Assembly: GCF_020740795.1 (NCBI RefSeq)
Contig: NC_067283.1
Location: 8,397,659-8,461,658, forward strand
Source of the DNA: Apus apus
Taxonomy: Eukaryota > Chordata > Aves > Apodiformes > Apodidae
Direction of reading: 5' to 3'
Length of the DNA: 64,000 nucleotides
Position numbers and translations under genes: made by a program. The notes beneath the pieces are model-generated. The model did no database searches. It was not told where the DNA came from and worked only from the letters and a program-made list of their open reading frames with translations. Below, piece by piece: positions 11,741 to 25,600 of the stretch (positions are counted from its first letter, which is position 1; each line of letters opens with the position of its first letter).

Positions 11741-14700
11741 ATGGACCAATTCTTACTGCTCTTAGTTGAGACTTAAGATCATTAACTTTGCTTCTAAATG
11801 CTATTCCTGCAATGTAATATGACCATGAAGGAAAAATATCAGTATTCTGGACATTGTGATCAAAACATGTTGTGATGGACCAAGCACAGTGAAGGGCACA
11901 AAGAAACCTTGACTTCTGATTCTGGCTCCAAGGCTTTTTACAAACCTCTCAGTATTCAAACACAGATGCCAAGTGGGCTCCCAGAGACTTAAGTCATGCT
12001 TGAAGATATACACAACCTCAGCTTCAAAGGATGTATCTTGTACCTTCTTGTTCCCATTTATAAAGCAGAATCGGTGGTGTGAAGAGATCTGCCTCACCAA
12101 GGCTTTGTGAGGATTAATTAGTAAAAGTTTATCATGTACCAGGAAGGTGGAACACTCAGGTCTGAATGCTGAGCAGCATTATGAATTGGGCTCCTATTTA
12201 ATTCCTCAGAAGAACATTATTACCCATTACTATTGAGCTTCCTATGCGATTTAATGACTATCTAATACTTCCAGAAAAGATTTAACTAACCTTCTTCCAC
12301 TTACAATTAATTTATTTTCCTCTCAGTGCTCTGGCAGTTCAATGATCATCTGTATGGGAGCTGGATAGCCAGGGCAGCGACGGCGTGTGCTGAGCGCTGT
12401 CTGCTCAATGTCTCCTCACAACACTGAATGCCCATTGTCAAGGTTCAAGGAGCAGCAGCTCTCCAGGCAGTCTGCTTCTGTGTTTCCTTTGCTTTTTAGG
12501 GAGAAGAAAAGGTCAGGAAAAAACGCCCTTGGATTACGTGACAGGTTGGCTGACCACCTTCCTCCTCCACCCCCATCCTACTGACCTTTCCTCTCAATGC
12601 AGGCAGCTCAGGCAGGTGACTCCAGGACGTGTACCCATCTGTACAGCCAGAGGTGGGCCATGCCTGGCTTCATACTCCTTTCATTTGCCTGGACTTTTCC
12701 TAAAAATTACAGCTATGAGACATGGCCTCCTAAGTGGCAGTGGCAGCTGAAAGTGGGAGTTTCCTGGAAGTAAAGTTGCAGGCAATTAAGGAAATTTCAC
12801 CTGACAAAGGTAGCTCATGGCTATGAGTCCCAGCGATCGCTGCAGGGAGCTACTACTGACAAAGTGTCAAAGTGATTTTTGCAATGTAGTGATTTGAGCT
12901 GCTTTGTTTGCAAGGAGCTTGTCACTGTTTTACTCTTGGATCCCTTGTTTTAGCTGCGTTGGTACAGGAGCAAACTGGGACACCAGCAAAGTCAGGGTGA
13001 ACGTGATGTGGGAAGCATTAATGTTCCGTGTGGGAGCAGTGGAGTAGGATATCCACAGCAAAGTCTGCATCCCCACTCTGATAAAGCCTGGCTAATCATG
13101 ACAAAACTACCATCATCTTCATCAAATTTAAGAGGTGGCCAAAGAGCTCTTTAAATCACCATTATTTTCAGAAACACTGAGATTCTGAGGAAGTCACAGA
13201 AGTCTGGAAGAGAGTTGAAGTTGTGCCAGTATCTTAAAAGGTCAGATTGGAAAAGCCAAGTATTTATAAGACTGCTACTGTTACTGATTTACAGCTTGAA
13301 ATTGATCCTTGGCAAAGACGTGCAACAGCTGATAAAGGACTCAATGAATAAAAAAAAATACAGGAAATAAATATAATTAAATCACATTGATGTCTTTCTT
13401 TGATTGCAGCTCATGGTTCACTGCTTGATGGTGATATAAAGTATTCACTCGTCAATAATGAATCTGACCTGACAACACTCAACACTTCCATGAAAAAAGT
13501 GAAGAAGAAATCAATACGAGGTTCAAACTGTCCAGTATTTGCTAATGACTCATGTGCTGGAAGAGGTGTAAATACAGAAAATTAAGTCACTTGTACAGAG
13601 AAATGAGGATGCAAACTGGCTGGGGACATTTTAGTCTGGTGTGAGGGAAAGGCACACAGCCCTGAACAGCAGGATGGGACCCTCCTTGCAGGTGGGCTGG
13701 CACAAGTGTGCCAGTGTGTGTCACAAGCTAAACACACAGGACTGTTCAGCATTTTGGGGACAAACAGACTTTTTCCTAACAGTGCTGTTAGGAAAACTGC
13801 GGCTGTGTCCAGCTCACTAGAGGGGAGGCTACGATTTCAGTTCGTTGCCTTTTTGCTGTTCCCCTCCAACACCGCTGCCAGGCGACAGTCTCAGCATTGC
13901 AGTTCTCTTGGCCATGTCATTTCCCATGCTGACCAAGTCAAATGCTTTCCCTAATCATCCTAAAAAAGCAGGACAGATGGGCCCTTTCTCTGGATCCCTC
14001 AGTGCGTTGCTGTTGTTCCTCTGTCTAACTAATAGTTTCAGCGGTGGGAATATCTTCTGTAACGCTCAACTCTGGCTGCCTGCTTGGTGGATGGGACAAA
14101 GCAGGGCTGTGTGCAGCTCTGGGGCTTGGTGCATAGAGCAGGGACTGCCCCACAATAACTAGGGTGGGGAGGGAGAAAACAGGAGCTCTAACCTCTCCTT
14201 GGATTTCTGCTGGAGCTGTTCCTGACAAACCAGTCCCTAATACTGCTTCTAGCCACTCTCTCTGGTTCTGGTGAGAACAAACCTGGCCACGCTGCCCCTG
14301 CTGTGGGTCTGGTCATCTCTGCAGGGAAGCAAAAGGAAGGGGAAAAAATTCCTCCAGTCCTCTGCAGCCTTAATTGCAGGAACAAAATTCCCCAGCTCTG
14401 ACTGTCTCTCTGGGAGAGGATGCATTTTCCACATGTCTTTGGCACCCACCCTGCTGAGTTCAATCCCCTTCCTCTTGCTAGCTGCAGGGGGTGGAAATCT
14501 CTGTTTAATTCAAAACTACCTGCTGTTGGCCAGGTCCCCAAGTTTGTTCAAGTGTTGGCCTGAAATGTTGCATTTTTCATAAATTCAGGACTGCAACCTG
14601 AGGTCAGTGCTTCTTCCTTGTGCCTTTCTGTCACCAAATCCTTGTTACACACAGGTCCCACCAAACTTGGCTGCTGGTGCAGAGGAGGCAACCTTTCAAA

Positions 14701-17700
14701 ATTATAATCTCGTCAGGAAATCCCCCTCACCTCTGGGTTCAAGGTGCCAAACCAACAGTTTGAAGTGCCACAAAATCACAAGATCTTCTTCCTCTTGCTT
14801 GAGATACCTTGATGCAATGTTTGAATGACCAGGCTCTGCACAAGACACCCAGCTGGGCAGTCCCAAAGTTTAAACCATGCCAGGTCTGGTTCATTTTGCT
14901 AAGGTCCATCACACATCCCCCCTTTCTAATGCTCTCCTGTGATGCTGTGTTTGAGCTCTGGACCCCACATATTTGTCGGGGTCTTGCCTCTGCAACATCT
15001 CCCTGGCCTGGCACAGCAGGACCAAACAGGGCTTTTTCCAACCCAAAAGAGCCTGTGATACATAAACTATGGTGAAAATTACTATGATCACCTTGCAGCC
15101 CCATTCTAGATCTGCTGACAGCCTTCTATCCTGTCCCCCAGGTTGCCTGTCCTCCTGTCAGGCAGATTTTGTAGGGGAAAAGCAGAGCTCACTGTCACAG
15201 AGGTTTGCAGTCTAAATGGAGACCTGCTCCCGAGGAGGGGGGAGAAAGAATTTTGATGCAATGCCAAGCTCGGCTCTTTCGGCGGGCACCAGAGCATATG
15301 GAGCCTCTCGCACAATTGCCTGGGAGTTGCAGGTCTGTGATGGTTTTTTCTCTCCTCAGGTGCTCACCTGATACCAAAGTTTCCAGGTGCATTAAGGCAG
15401 GATGTCCCCGCCGCGCGCCTTGGACCTTCCACTGCACATCACGGCGTCAGGGTGAATATTAAGCAGCCAGCAGGAGTAGAGCAGATGCGAAGTGCAAGTA
15501 CACCTGCTGACACAAGGGGTTACTCAATATCTGGGATCTGAACAGAAAAAGAAGCTGCAAGCCCAAGGTATTAAGTAATTAAGCACTTCTGAGGCTCTTT
15601 GAAAGGAGGCAGGTAGGTGCTGAGATGAAGCGATGCGGCACTCAGCCACGCTCCTCTGCTTCCCACAGTTTTGCAGCACAGACCTCAGCCTTACTGGGCG
15701 ATTTCAGAGCACATTACCCTGACTAAAGCCCTAGGGCTACTTTATAAGCTGTTAATAGTTGCCAAACAAAATGAGCGTCAGGGTTGTTTCTTATTAAAAT
15801 GCTCATTTGAGCCACCTGGAGAAGACTGTAAGGAGCAGCAACCCTTTAAATTCCTTCTGAAACCCCACAAGTGGCCAGCAGCAAATTATTTAAAGTGAAA
15901 GCTCCTTGACAGCAAAGCTGCTGCTGCTGCTGCTCAGATCAGCTTCTCCACTGCTTTTATTCAGACATGTCTCCAAGACAGCACATACCTCCCAACTACG
16001 TGTGGATGGCAGCCTGTTCCCCAGGTGATTCCCAAATCGGGAAGAGTCCTTTCCCTGGGCAGCCTGGCCTCTGGAGTACACTGGGTGACTTGTCTGGGCT
16101 GGTTTGCACCCTGCTGTTTTTCACTGACTGTACCCTCATTCCTTGGCCAGCAGTCCCAGCCAAGCAGTAGCTTCCACCCCACCTCTCGTGGCTGCTGCCT
16201 TGCTGTCAGAGATGCCTGAAGGAAATCTCTGATGGCTTGGTGGAGCCTGTTTCCTCCTGGAGTCAGGGCTGATAGTGTAGATAATCACTTGATAAACCAA
16301 ATGAGCGATGTGCCAGATAAAATTGGTAATAAAAAACTAGGTACTTCAAAAGTGCCTAGTAGGTATGATCCTCACAGTGGAGGACTTTTTTCAGGAAAAC
16401 AGGGAATCATCTCAGCCTGAACCTCTCCAGCACTGATAATGGGAGATGCATTTGTTTCTTTGAGGACACTCTTTCCTACAGAGAGACTTTGCATGCACCC
16501 TGTGCAACGCAGCAGGACCCTTGTCCTTCACAAGCACCTGGTGTCAGTGCCACCGAGAAGATGAAGAGTATTGTGCTTTTACCCTGACTTGTACCTGATG
16601 ATGTGGACCTGCATGCAGCTTGGAGCCTGCTGGAAAGGAAGGAGGCTGCTCTGGAGGCAGGACAGAGGGTAAGGAGAGAGCAGCTGCCTGTCTGTGGGCT
16701 CCCTGGCTTGGCTGGGCCCCACAGGAGCCGGGGCCACCAGGGCAGCAGGAGCTGCAGGTGACAGACAGCACCCTCTGCCCAGCTCCAGCACCCCGGAGTT
16801 TGGCAACAGACAGACAGCAGCATGACTCTGCGAGCTTGCAGGAAAGGAGAGGAGGTCAAAAGCACCATCTGGCCCACTCACCTTTCCTCTCCTCTGTGGT
16901 AAGATAAGAGTCTGTTTGGCAAGATTTGAGGTCAAGGGCTGAGTGCTCTTATCTGCTCAAGAGTTGGCAGCACAGGGCAGAAAAGAGGTCAATTATCTCT
17001 CATTTCATACTGTCAGCTGCCATGAAGGGGGGAAAAGAAGCAATATCCCTTTTATTGTTCCCAGATGTGGTCCTTAGAGACGGCAAGATGCTTAGACTTT
17101 ATTATTGTTATTTTTATTATTATTATTATTTGAATGGTAATGGGGCACCTAAACAACCCAGATAACCCAAACCTTAGTGCAGATGGTAGAAGTGCACTCT
17201 CTGCTGCTGAGCAAGTATCCTCCAGCTTTGTGAGATGTCTTGATACTGTGCAGGATGAGCAGCCTGTACATGTTGTTCAGCACTTGGATGCTCAGCATCA
17301 TACAGCGCTTTGTGAGAGGAAAACATCTTTCTTGCTTACCCTCTCCAGCTGTTATAATAGCTCTCTGAACCAGATCAAATCCACTCTCCTCCTTCCCTTT
17401 CCCCTTCAAGTGCTCTGAATTTTGAAATGCTTCAGAGTAGGATTAGCACTGTACGTTTTCAGACTCCTTTATCCAGCTTTAGGCCCTTTAACATTTCCAT
17501 TCCAGGCAAAGGCAAAGCTGCCCAGCCTGGCTCTTGCCAGCTGGAATCCCAAGTGATGCTTGTTGCTTGGAGCCACAGGCCCTGGGAAGTCTGCATGGCA
17601 TCAGGGAAGGGGCAGCTCTGAATTAACTCAAGCCCCAGATACTACATAAACACCCCACAGCATCAAATAGGCAAGAAAACCAGAATTACCCAGATTGTAG

Positions 17701-18409
17701 GGCAATATGTTTTCTGAGGAATGGTTGATTTATTTTATGGGGCCAGGATGCAACTTTTTGATGCCCATGTATCCTTAGAAGACTTTTAAGAGACGGGTGA
17801 GTATAAGAGCCTCTTTTGTCCTTTGCCTTCTGAGCAGAGCAGCATAGGAGGTGTGTGAACTCACACACACATCAGCTTCCCAGATTCATTGCTCTGAGTG
17901 CTCTTGCCGAGCAAGTGGCACCACATACCTAAATATACCCAGGAAAATATGTTCTCCTTGGGCACAATGATCAACCCACATGCACTGGAAAATGTCAACA
18001 CAGATGCATAATTTTCCAACAAAGCATACACACACACACACTGCATCAACCATTTTAGTGATTTTTTGGGTTTTTTTGCTCTTGACTAGAAAGGCTCTTT
18101 GTGCAAATATATGAAGGACAAAAGTCTCTCCCAGGAAAAACTTAATTACTAAAACTGCTCTCTGATCAAGGGTAAAAGGAAAGGCAAATCAAAGGTAAAC
18201 TGATTTTAACCAAGGAAAATTCAGTTAGCTTGTTAAATTTTTCTATTGCATCAATTACACGTGATTGGAGGAGATAAAACATTTCCAGAACTCTTTCTGG
18301 AGGAGAATAGCTAAATGCTCTAGAAATTGCTCTGACTGCTCAGGACTGAATGCTATTTTAATAATCATTATGCCTGAATGGCTGATGTTAGGGACTTAGG
18401 CTGTTATAG
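11741..18409. other. Intergenic sequence, no gene seen
   Basis: I find no convincing exon or repeat family in this 6.7 kb. An AG-preceded frame at 13410-13585 looks superficially like an exon but matches no family I know. Minor low-complexity tracts are an A-run near 13350, a (TTA)n tract at about 17099-17131 and a short (CA)n at about 18029-18041. A few bases near 15028-15060 resemble a worn CR1 tail. Confidence 0.5.
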
Positions 18410-18503
18410 AAAGAACTGGCTCAGGCAGGGCCACCTGGAGCCAGCTGCCCAAGACTGTGTCCAGATGGCTTTTGAACATCTCCAAGGATGGAGACTCCAC
18501 AAC
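18410..18503 (-). mobile_element. CR1 fragment A (interrupted)
   Basis: The run gcagggccacctggagccag followed by 'tgtccagatggcttttgaacatctcc' and 'ggatggagactccacaac' is the region just inside the CR1 3' end, antisense. It stops abruptly at 18503, exactly where another CR1 terminus begins. This is best explained as an older copy into which, or beside which, a second CR1 landed. Confidence 0.8.
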
Positions 18504-18850
18504 AGAATCACAGGATCACACAGTTTTAGGGGTTGGAAGGAACCTCTAGAGATCATCGAGCCCAACCCCACTGCCAGAGCAGGACCATCACAGAATCTAG
18601 GGCAGGTCACTCAGAAACACATCCAGGCAGGTCTTGAAAGTCTTCAGTGAAAGAGACTCCACAATCTCTCTGGGGAGCCTGTTCCAGTGCTCTGTAACCC
18701 TCACAGTAAAGAAGTTCTTCCTCATGTTGAGGTGGAACCTCCTGTGCTCTAGCTTGCATCCATTGCCCCTTGTCCTAGCACAGGGCATGACTGAAAGGAG
18801 ATTGACCCCTCCTTCTTGACACCTTCAGATATTTATATACATTAATAAGA
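18504..18850 (-). mobile_element. CR1 fragment B
   Basis: It begins with an antisense CR1 terminus (agaatcacaggatcacacag, then ggttggaaggaacctctagagatcatc) and runs to the diagnostic 'gacaccttcagatatttatatac' near 18820-18845. The minus-strand frame 18597-18788 encodes the end of the CR1 ORF2 protein (pieces such as [20 protein letters not shown]), a non-LTR reverse transcriptase C-terminal tail. Confidence 0.92.
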
Positions 18851-19680
18851 TAGAATCATAGAGTCATTAAGGTTGGGGGGGACCTTCAAGATCTTCAAGT
18901 TCCAACCCCCCTGCCATGAGCAGGGAACCCTACCACCAGATCAGGTTGCACAAAACCTTGTCCAACCTGGCCTTAAAAACCTCCAGGGATGGGGCATCAA
19001 CAACCTCCCTGGGCAACCCATTCCAGCTCCTCTCCTCTCTCAGTTTAAAACCATTACCCCTTGTCCTATCACTATCTTCTCTGATGAAAAGCCCCTCCCC
19101 AGCTTTCCCATAGCCCCTTCCAAGCACTGGAAGGTGCTATAACGTGTCCCTGGAGCCTTCTCTTTTCTAGGCTGAACAGCCCCAACTCTCTCAGCCTGTC
19201 TTCAAAAGACAGAAGTTCCAGTTCCATAATCATCCTCATAGCCTCCATTGGACTCTGTAAATCCATGTCCCTCTTGAACTGGGGATCCCAGAACTGGACC
19301 CAATGCTCCAGGTGTGGTCTCACTAGGGCAGAGTAGACGGAGAGTCTCTCTCGACCCGCTGGACACACTCTTCTTAATGCACCCCAAGATATCACTTGCC
19401 TTCTTGGCCACAAGGGCCCATTGCTGTCTGATGCATAACTTGCTGTCCACCAGGACTCCAAGGTCCTTCTCCACAGAGTTGCTTTCTAGCAGATCAGCTC
19501 CTAACCGGTACTGGTGCATGTTGTTTTTTCTTCCCATGTGCAGGACTCTAGTTATTCTTGTTGAACCTCATTAGGTTCCTCTTTGCCCAGCTCTCCAGTC
19601 TGGCCAAATCTTGCTGAATGGCTGCACAGCCTTCCTGTGAATCAGCCAGTCCTCCCAGTTTTGTATCATGCAGTGCACTC
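18851..19680 (-). mobile_element. CR1 fragment C with ORF2 C-terminal remnant
   Basis: A third antisense CR1 terminus starts at 18853 (agaatcatagagtcattaag). The copy extends about 830 bp into ORF2. Minus-strand frames 19072-19461 and 19202-19537 show CR1 reverse-transcriptase C-terminal motifs ([39 protein letters not shown]) split by a frameshift. The piece is inactive and 5'-truncated. Confidence 0.94.
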
Positions 19681-22600
19681 CATCCCCTGGTCTGGAACCT
19701 GTGTAATTCACTCCTACTTTCAGTGGCTCATGGCTTCAGAGCTAGAATTCACTGCTAGTTTAAACCTATCGAAATTACCTGAGTGAGCTTTTGGGCTTTT
19801 TTGAAAGGTCTTTAGCTTTAGACTAACAGGACAGAAAAGCTTGCAGGGTCTAACATATCATTTGGACTACAATATGACAGATTATTTTAGCACATTCATA
19901 TCCTCTGTTGCAATCACATCTAGCGTATTGTTCCAGTGTCTGATTGCATGTGGGAAACAGGGGTATAGCCTGGACTCTGACCTACTGTATTCTAGAAATT
20001 AATGAAAACTGATTTGCTTTTTTTTAACAGAGAAAAGATTTTCTTCTTTTTTTTGTTACTGCCTTCAGGAATCATCTGAAGAAATCTGTAGCTGCATGTC
20101 TCAGAAGTATTTAAAGTAGCAAAACATACAATAGCCTCCCTTTTTTATTTCTTCCTTTTCTTCCTTTAGAAAAAGGGTAGTGTGTGTTGCATGGGAGTTG
20201 TTTGGTGGTGTGTGGGTGTATTATGTGTGTGTCAAACTCACCATGGGGAAGCTAATGAAGAGTGAGAAGTTTTGCCCACAACCAAAGCATCTCTTCCTGT
20301 CCTTCATTTGACTGGCACTTCTGGGAAAAGCCAGTGGTTTGAGGATGAAAGAGAAGCCAGAACTGTGGAGGTGACAGGCAGTAATGTTCAGCCATGGCTG
20401 ATGTTGCAATGCATCTCTGCAATTTCTGCCCTAGGGCTGATCTGTCTGGGAAGATGACAAGCTGCTATTATACCACTGGGTTGCTCTTTATTCAGGCTCT
20501 TCCTGCTCTACATGCCTTGTGGAGCTCAAAAAGGCACAGCCACCCCCGTGCACCACACTTGCCCAGCAGCTGGGTGGCATCTTTGCCAACAGTTGCTTGG
20601 GTCTTGTGACCCTTCTGTGCTGGCTTGTGGAGACAAAGGTTAGTATGGTTGGACAGAAAGAGTTTTTAGCAGCCTTTTGCTGTTCTTGTTGCATGGTGCT
20701 TCTTCTTGAGCCACTGAAAAGGGACTTTTCAATGAGGCAGAGCTCAGGTGCATGAAGAGGGTTTATTGCTTGACAATAACCCAGCACATCTGAGGCATGA
20801 GCAAGCACTCCATGAATCTGTTAGAATGAGGATTTGGGAAATACAAACATCGCTTCATCCAAGATGAGACTTTGGTGATATAAAACATTACTTTGAGAAT
20901 AGCTCAAGCATTATTATTTATATTATTTATTAACGTTATATTAATATTATGGGAATATTTCACTGCAAAATGGTATAAGGTGCCTGGCTGAAGCAATGAT
21001 CACCTTATTGCCCATTTTATGGTCTGAAAGCATGAAAATGTCCATTGAGTTGGTGCTTGTGTTGCAACCCTGCCTTTGCCTGGGCACGGGTCCCATGTGG
21101 GCCCCCAGCCCAACCCTGACCCACTTGGGCTTGGATCATCCCTGTCCACATTCCCATGGAGGTGCCCAGTGTCACTGGGCTGATGCTAAAAATGCTTGCT
21201 TGGGAAATGCTGCTGAGTGAGGGAAAAGTTTAGAACCAGGTTTCTTCCTGTGAGGTTCATACATAATATATATTTTTATCAATAGCTTCAAGTGCCAAAT
21301 TCCTGGCTGAGGCTTGCACTTCAGAAGCCTCCTGAAGGCTCTCCTGTTCCCCACTGGCCATTGACATGGACTGGTTCTCTGAGCTCCCTCTCCGTTGCAG
21401 CTCAACCAACCAACCAACCAACCAACCAACCAACCAACCAACCAACCAACCAACCACAGATACCCAGGGCAACCCTAGATGCTGGTCTTATGTTTTAAGT
21501 ATTGCAATTAGATGCCTAAAGCAGGCAGGTAGGCAGTGTAGATCCTGCCTTTGATCTGTGCACATGCACCATCTCCTTTATTCTTTTATAACCTGTTGTA
21601 AAGTGCTTCCCTGAAAAGGGCTGTGATCCCAGATAGGGCTTCTTGCTGCAGGTGCCAAAAGGGTTTATGGGAAGTGCAAGCTGAAAAAAAAAAAGCTTCA
21701 AGGAGGACATGTCAGTGCAGACAGTTTCCAGTGAACCGAGCTGGACTGGGCAGCACTGGAGAGCACAACACTGTGCATTTGCAGTTCAGGTGTCCAGGAA
21801 TCAAGAGGCAGGATCTCCTCTCCCCACACTCACTGTGCTATAACCTTGGTGCAACCTCAGACCTGTCTCTCTGAGCCAGACCAGTGGAAAAGGGGCACAG
21901 CAAAACTGCATTCATCCCAGAGGAATAACCTGCTTGTGAAAACGGTGAATTCCCATTGCCCAAAGCTTGCAGTCACAACTGTGTGCATCTCTAAAGCATG
22001 TCCTGACATTAAGCAGGAATGCCTTAAGGCAGAGCAGGGCAGCTCTTTCAGGAAATTTTCTGGCCTGTGCTATATAAGTTAAAAGTGATGCTCCAATAAG
22101 CTTTGCAGCCTAACAGAGTATGAACTGTCCTTTTTGACCCACTTATCATATAGCCCTTAATATTTTTGAAGACAGTTTTTGCATGTGAGGTATATTGCTC
22201 AGCTGTATTGTAGGTACTGCTTGATTTTGAGGCTAGTTTTATGGTGTCAATACGAGGACGTAGAGAGAAGGCATTGTTTAGGACCCCAAGAGATGCAGGG
22301 AGAAGAACAGAAAGAAGTCAGTATTCCCTCCCATTTTCTGCCATACCCTATAAAAGCCAGAAGGGCAGAAAAGTCCGTCCCTTTTTCTTCCTTTCTTCCT
22401 CCCTTTGTTGGTGTGGTGGACATCTAGGAGAGGGACTCGTGCTCTTTGTCTTTGGCTTGCCACGCACTCTGCAGGATCCAACTTCACTGGTTGCTGGGAA
22501 GAGCCATGGATCCTTTCCCCAAGTCAGCTCTGCCACGAGGGACTGTTGGGCACATATCAGCAACCATCGAAATCAGGTTTTGTATATATTAATATATTTT

Positions 22601-25600
22601 TCATTATCATCTCATGTGTTACTATCCCACTCCTTTCCTAGTACACCTGTTCTAGTTTTAACTTGCAAACTAGAAGTCTTTCTTCCTGATTCCTTCTTTA
22701 TCTTCCTCTGTGAGGATGGGGGGGATGTGGCTTGGTTCATCCTAACCACTAAAAGGAGACATTTTCTAAAAAACCATTCCCCCAAAAAAGCAAACCAAAC
22801 CAATCCAAACCCAACCAAAACAAAATGCCAAAAACAAACAAACAAACAACTCCAACCAAACAAGAAGGGCTCTGAGCATGGCTGTTTCCAGCCTCATCCT
22901 CCATGGGCTGGTCTGGGGTTATCATTCTGCATTTCATTATATAAGCTCTTTTAAAACCCACTCATCCAAAATGCCTTTAAAAGTGAGAAATGGGAGGGAA
23001 GCTGTAAAGGTTGACAAGATCTTGCCCCTTCAAGCAGAGCAAAGAGCAGTAAATGCACCCCAGAATGGGGACGTGGTGGTTCTGTGGGATGGGAAATAAC
23101 CCCTGTGTGGGTGATCCCAGCTTGGGCACTCATCCCTCCAGAGACCTGGTGGAGCTTTGTCCTACTGATAATTCAAAAATAAACACTGGACACAGAAGGA
23201 GTGAATCCTAATTCCAGGGCACTTTAAAGCTTAAAGAAGTAGTGACTTCTCATCCAGGCTTGGAAATGTCTGGTTTAGACCCCCATGTGTATTGCTAGGA
23301 GGCAGAGCTCAGTAGGTAGCCCTGCTACCCAGTCACAGGGAACACTGGAAGAAAAAAGAGAATATTGATCAGGTGCATTCTAGTCTGCCTTTGAATCAGC
23401 ATTTGGCTGCAATCCCCAAAGGGCTCTGATGTGAGAAGTAGAAGAGAAAATATAGTCAGAGGAGCTTGAATGGTCCACTGGTTTCTGAGGCTAAATCATA
23501 GAAAGAAAAATGTAGGCAGCAGTAATAGGAGCAATAGTAAGTTTTTCTGAGCTCAGTATTTAGATTTTCAAAATGCAGCAAAGGATGAAGCAGCAAATAC
23601 AGGATTTGGAGGGACTTGTTCAATAGCACCCATCTTTCCAAAGCATCCTAAAAAGGAAACACCCAGCTGAATTTCTTTAATTTTTCTGAAATCTCAAAAA
23701 TTTCTACAGATTTCAGGTAAATGGGAGCAAAGAAAGCCACTCCTGCCATTCTGTGAGTCCAACTGGAAGAGTGCTGGGACAAGAAAATAGCCCCGTGTGG
23801 CTGGTCAGACAAGAGTCACACACAGCAAGGAAGCAGCTGTGGATATTTCTCATGCAAGGACCTTCATTATATCACCTTCAGGCTGAACTGAAAAGCAAGT
23901 CACCATAGCTTAGACTCACAAGAAGAGATTTTCTTAGGAGAAAATTTTAAGAGATTAAGAGAGTTTGCAGCAGTTTGAGTTAAGGATCTGAATTCAATGT
24001 TCAGTGCTGAATTTATCCGTGTTGCTGGGCTGGACTGACACTGGTTTTCAATGGGAAATGAGTTGAAGTCTTGGTATAGCAACATATCACAGCATGTGCT
24101 CTGTAGTGGTTGTGTTGGGCTGTTTGTATCTCCTAGAATTATGGGAAGTGCAATCACTTAACACAGTTTCATCCCAGGAAGTAATGGTCAAGTGTAATAC
24201 TGTGGAGCAAGATGTTCCCTCAAATGTCAAGCCTTCTCAGCTGTCTGTATTGCCATGGTTGTTTTCAAGCCAGAAGATCTGGGTTTGAACAGCCAGTTCA
24301 CTGCTGTGCTGTGACTTGGAGGCCCCATTTGCATGTCAAGATATGAGGCTGGTAGAGGTTCATATCACCTTCCCTCAGTACAAGGTCCCCAGGGATCAGT
24401 GTGGAGCTTCATGGAACACTTGCCATCCCTTTCCTGTAACAAACCACAGGTCAGAACTACTCCCACTGCCTGCTTGACATCCTTCTGTTTTTTCTCTCAC
24501 ATGCAGACTCTGATAATAGGAACCCTCCTCAATAGGGACCAAAGTGAAATTCAGCCACATAAGAAAAAGCCAATTTTTTCCAGGCAGTTAACTGTGGGAA
24601 GAGCTAGCCAAGCAGTTTAGCTTTATTTCAAAGAAAGTAACTTCTTTTTTTTTTTTTTTTCTAAAAGATTCAGATCAGGAGAGGCAGAAGGGCTGAAGAT
24701 GGTAAAGGAAGCAGGAGGTAGAAACCTATAGCAATTATAATAAGAGGGGTCTTATGGGGTGATCCCACTAGTCACTCAGAGATCTGGGATTATTTCTCCA
24801 GCTTCTGCTTGAGTTCTGATTTCAGTTCCCTCAAATGCCACTGGCTTTGATACTCACTCTTCCTCATGTTTAAAAATTACTGAAGAATGAACCTGAGAGG
24901 TGCTCACATTAAAGTTAATGTAGCCTTGGACCCTTAACCTGCTAATTAAAAAAAACAAAACCAAATAAATAAAAAAACAACTACAATAAACCAGTGGCTT
25001 GATACAAATGATTGATGATACACACTGAGAAAACTGCAGTGAGACATCCCACAGTGAACAAGTGCCCAGAGGTGTGTTAATGGTAAGAGAAACCTGCATT
25101 ACCCTGATGTTTAGATTTGGGCAGTGTCTGGGGCTGTTCCAGGGAGATGGGGTATTAAAGACCTAAAGACTGGACAGGATCTTACCTGTCCCTGAAACAG
25201 CTTCCACAAACTGCTCATCATCTTAATATGAAAGCTGCGGAGATAAAACTAATCCAAATCCAAATGTCAGGATTCAGATTGCTGCTAAAATTTAGCTGTA
25301 AATAAGAAAATTGCCTCAAAAAAACCCCAAAAAAACCCAACACAGAAATCTGGGAATGCTCACTGCTGAGCAGGAGCCAAGAAAACTTGTTTACAGCTCG
25401 CTCTCCGTTTAGAACAATTAATCACTAAGCCTTGGCTGCACTTCCCACAAATCACCCAAAAGGATGTCTGTCAGGTTGTGTTAAGCTGAAGGGCTGGGAC
25501 AGAGTCAGCTACTGCCTGGGATGAAAACTGGCATGTGAGTTCACTGCTAATAGGTGATTAGCCAAAAAAATCCAAAGCTATCCAATTACTTCCTGATACC

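Noticed and set aside
13410..13585. Possible internal exon after a TTTGATTGCAG acceptor
   Set aside because: The acceptor looks fair, but the peptide is unlike any known family and there is no partner exon nearby.
15028..15060. Possible CR1 tail (ctttttccaacccaaaagag)
   Set aside because: Too short and too diverged; no CR1 sequence precedes it.
22241..22954. 237-codon frame
   Set aside because: It ends in a low-complexity AAACCAA tract, has no domain, and competing frames exist on the other strand.
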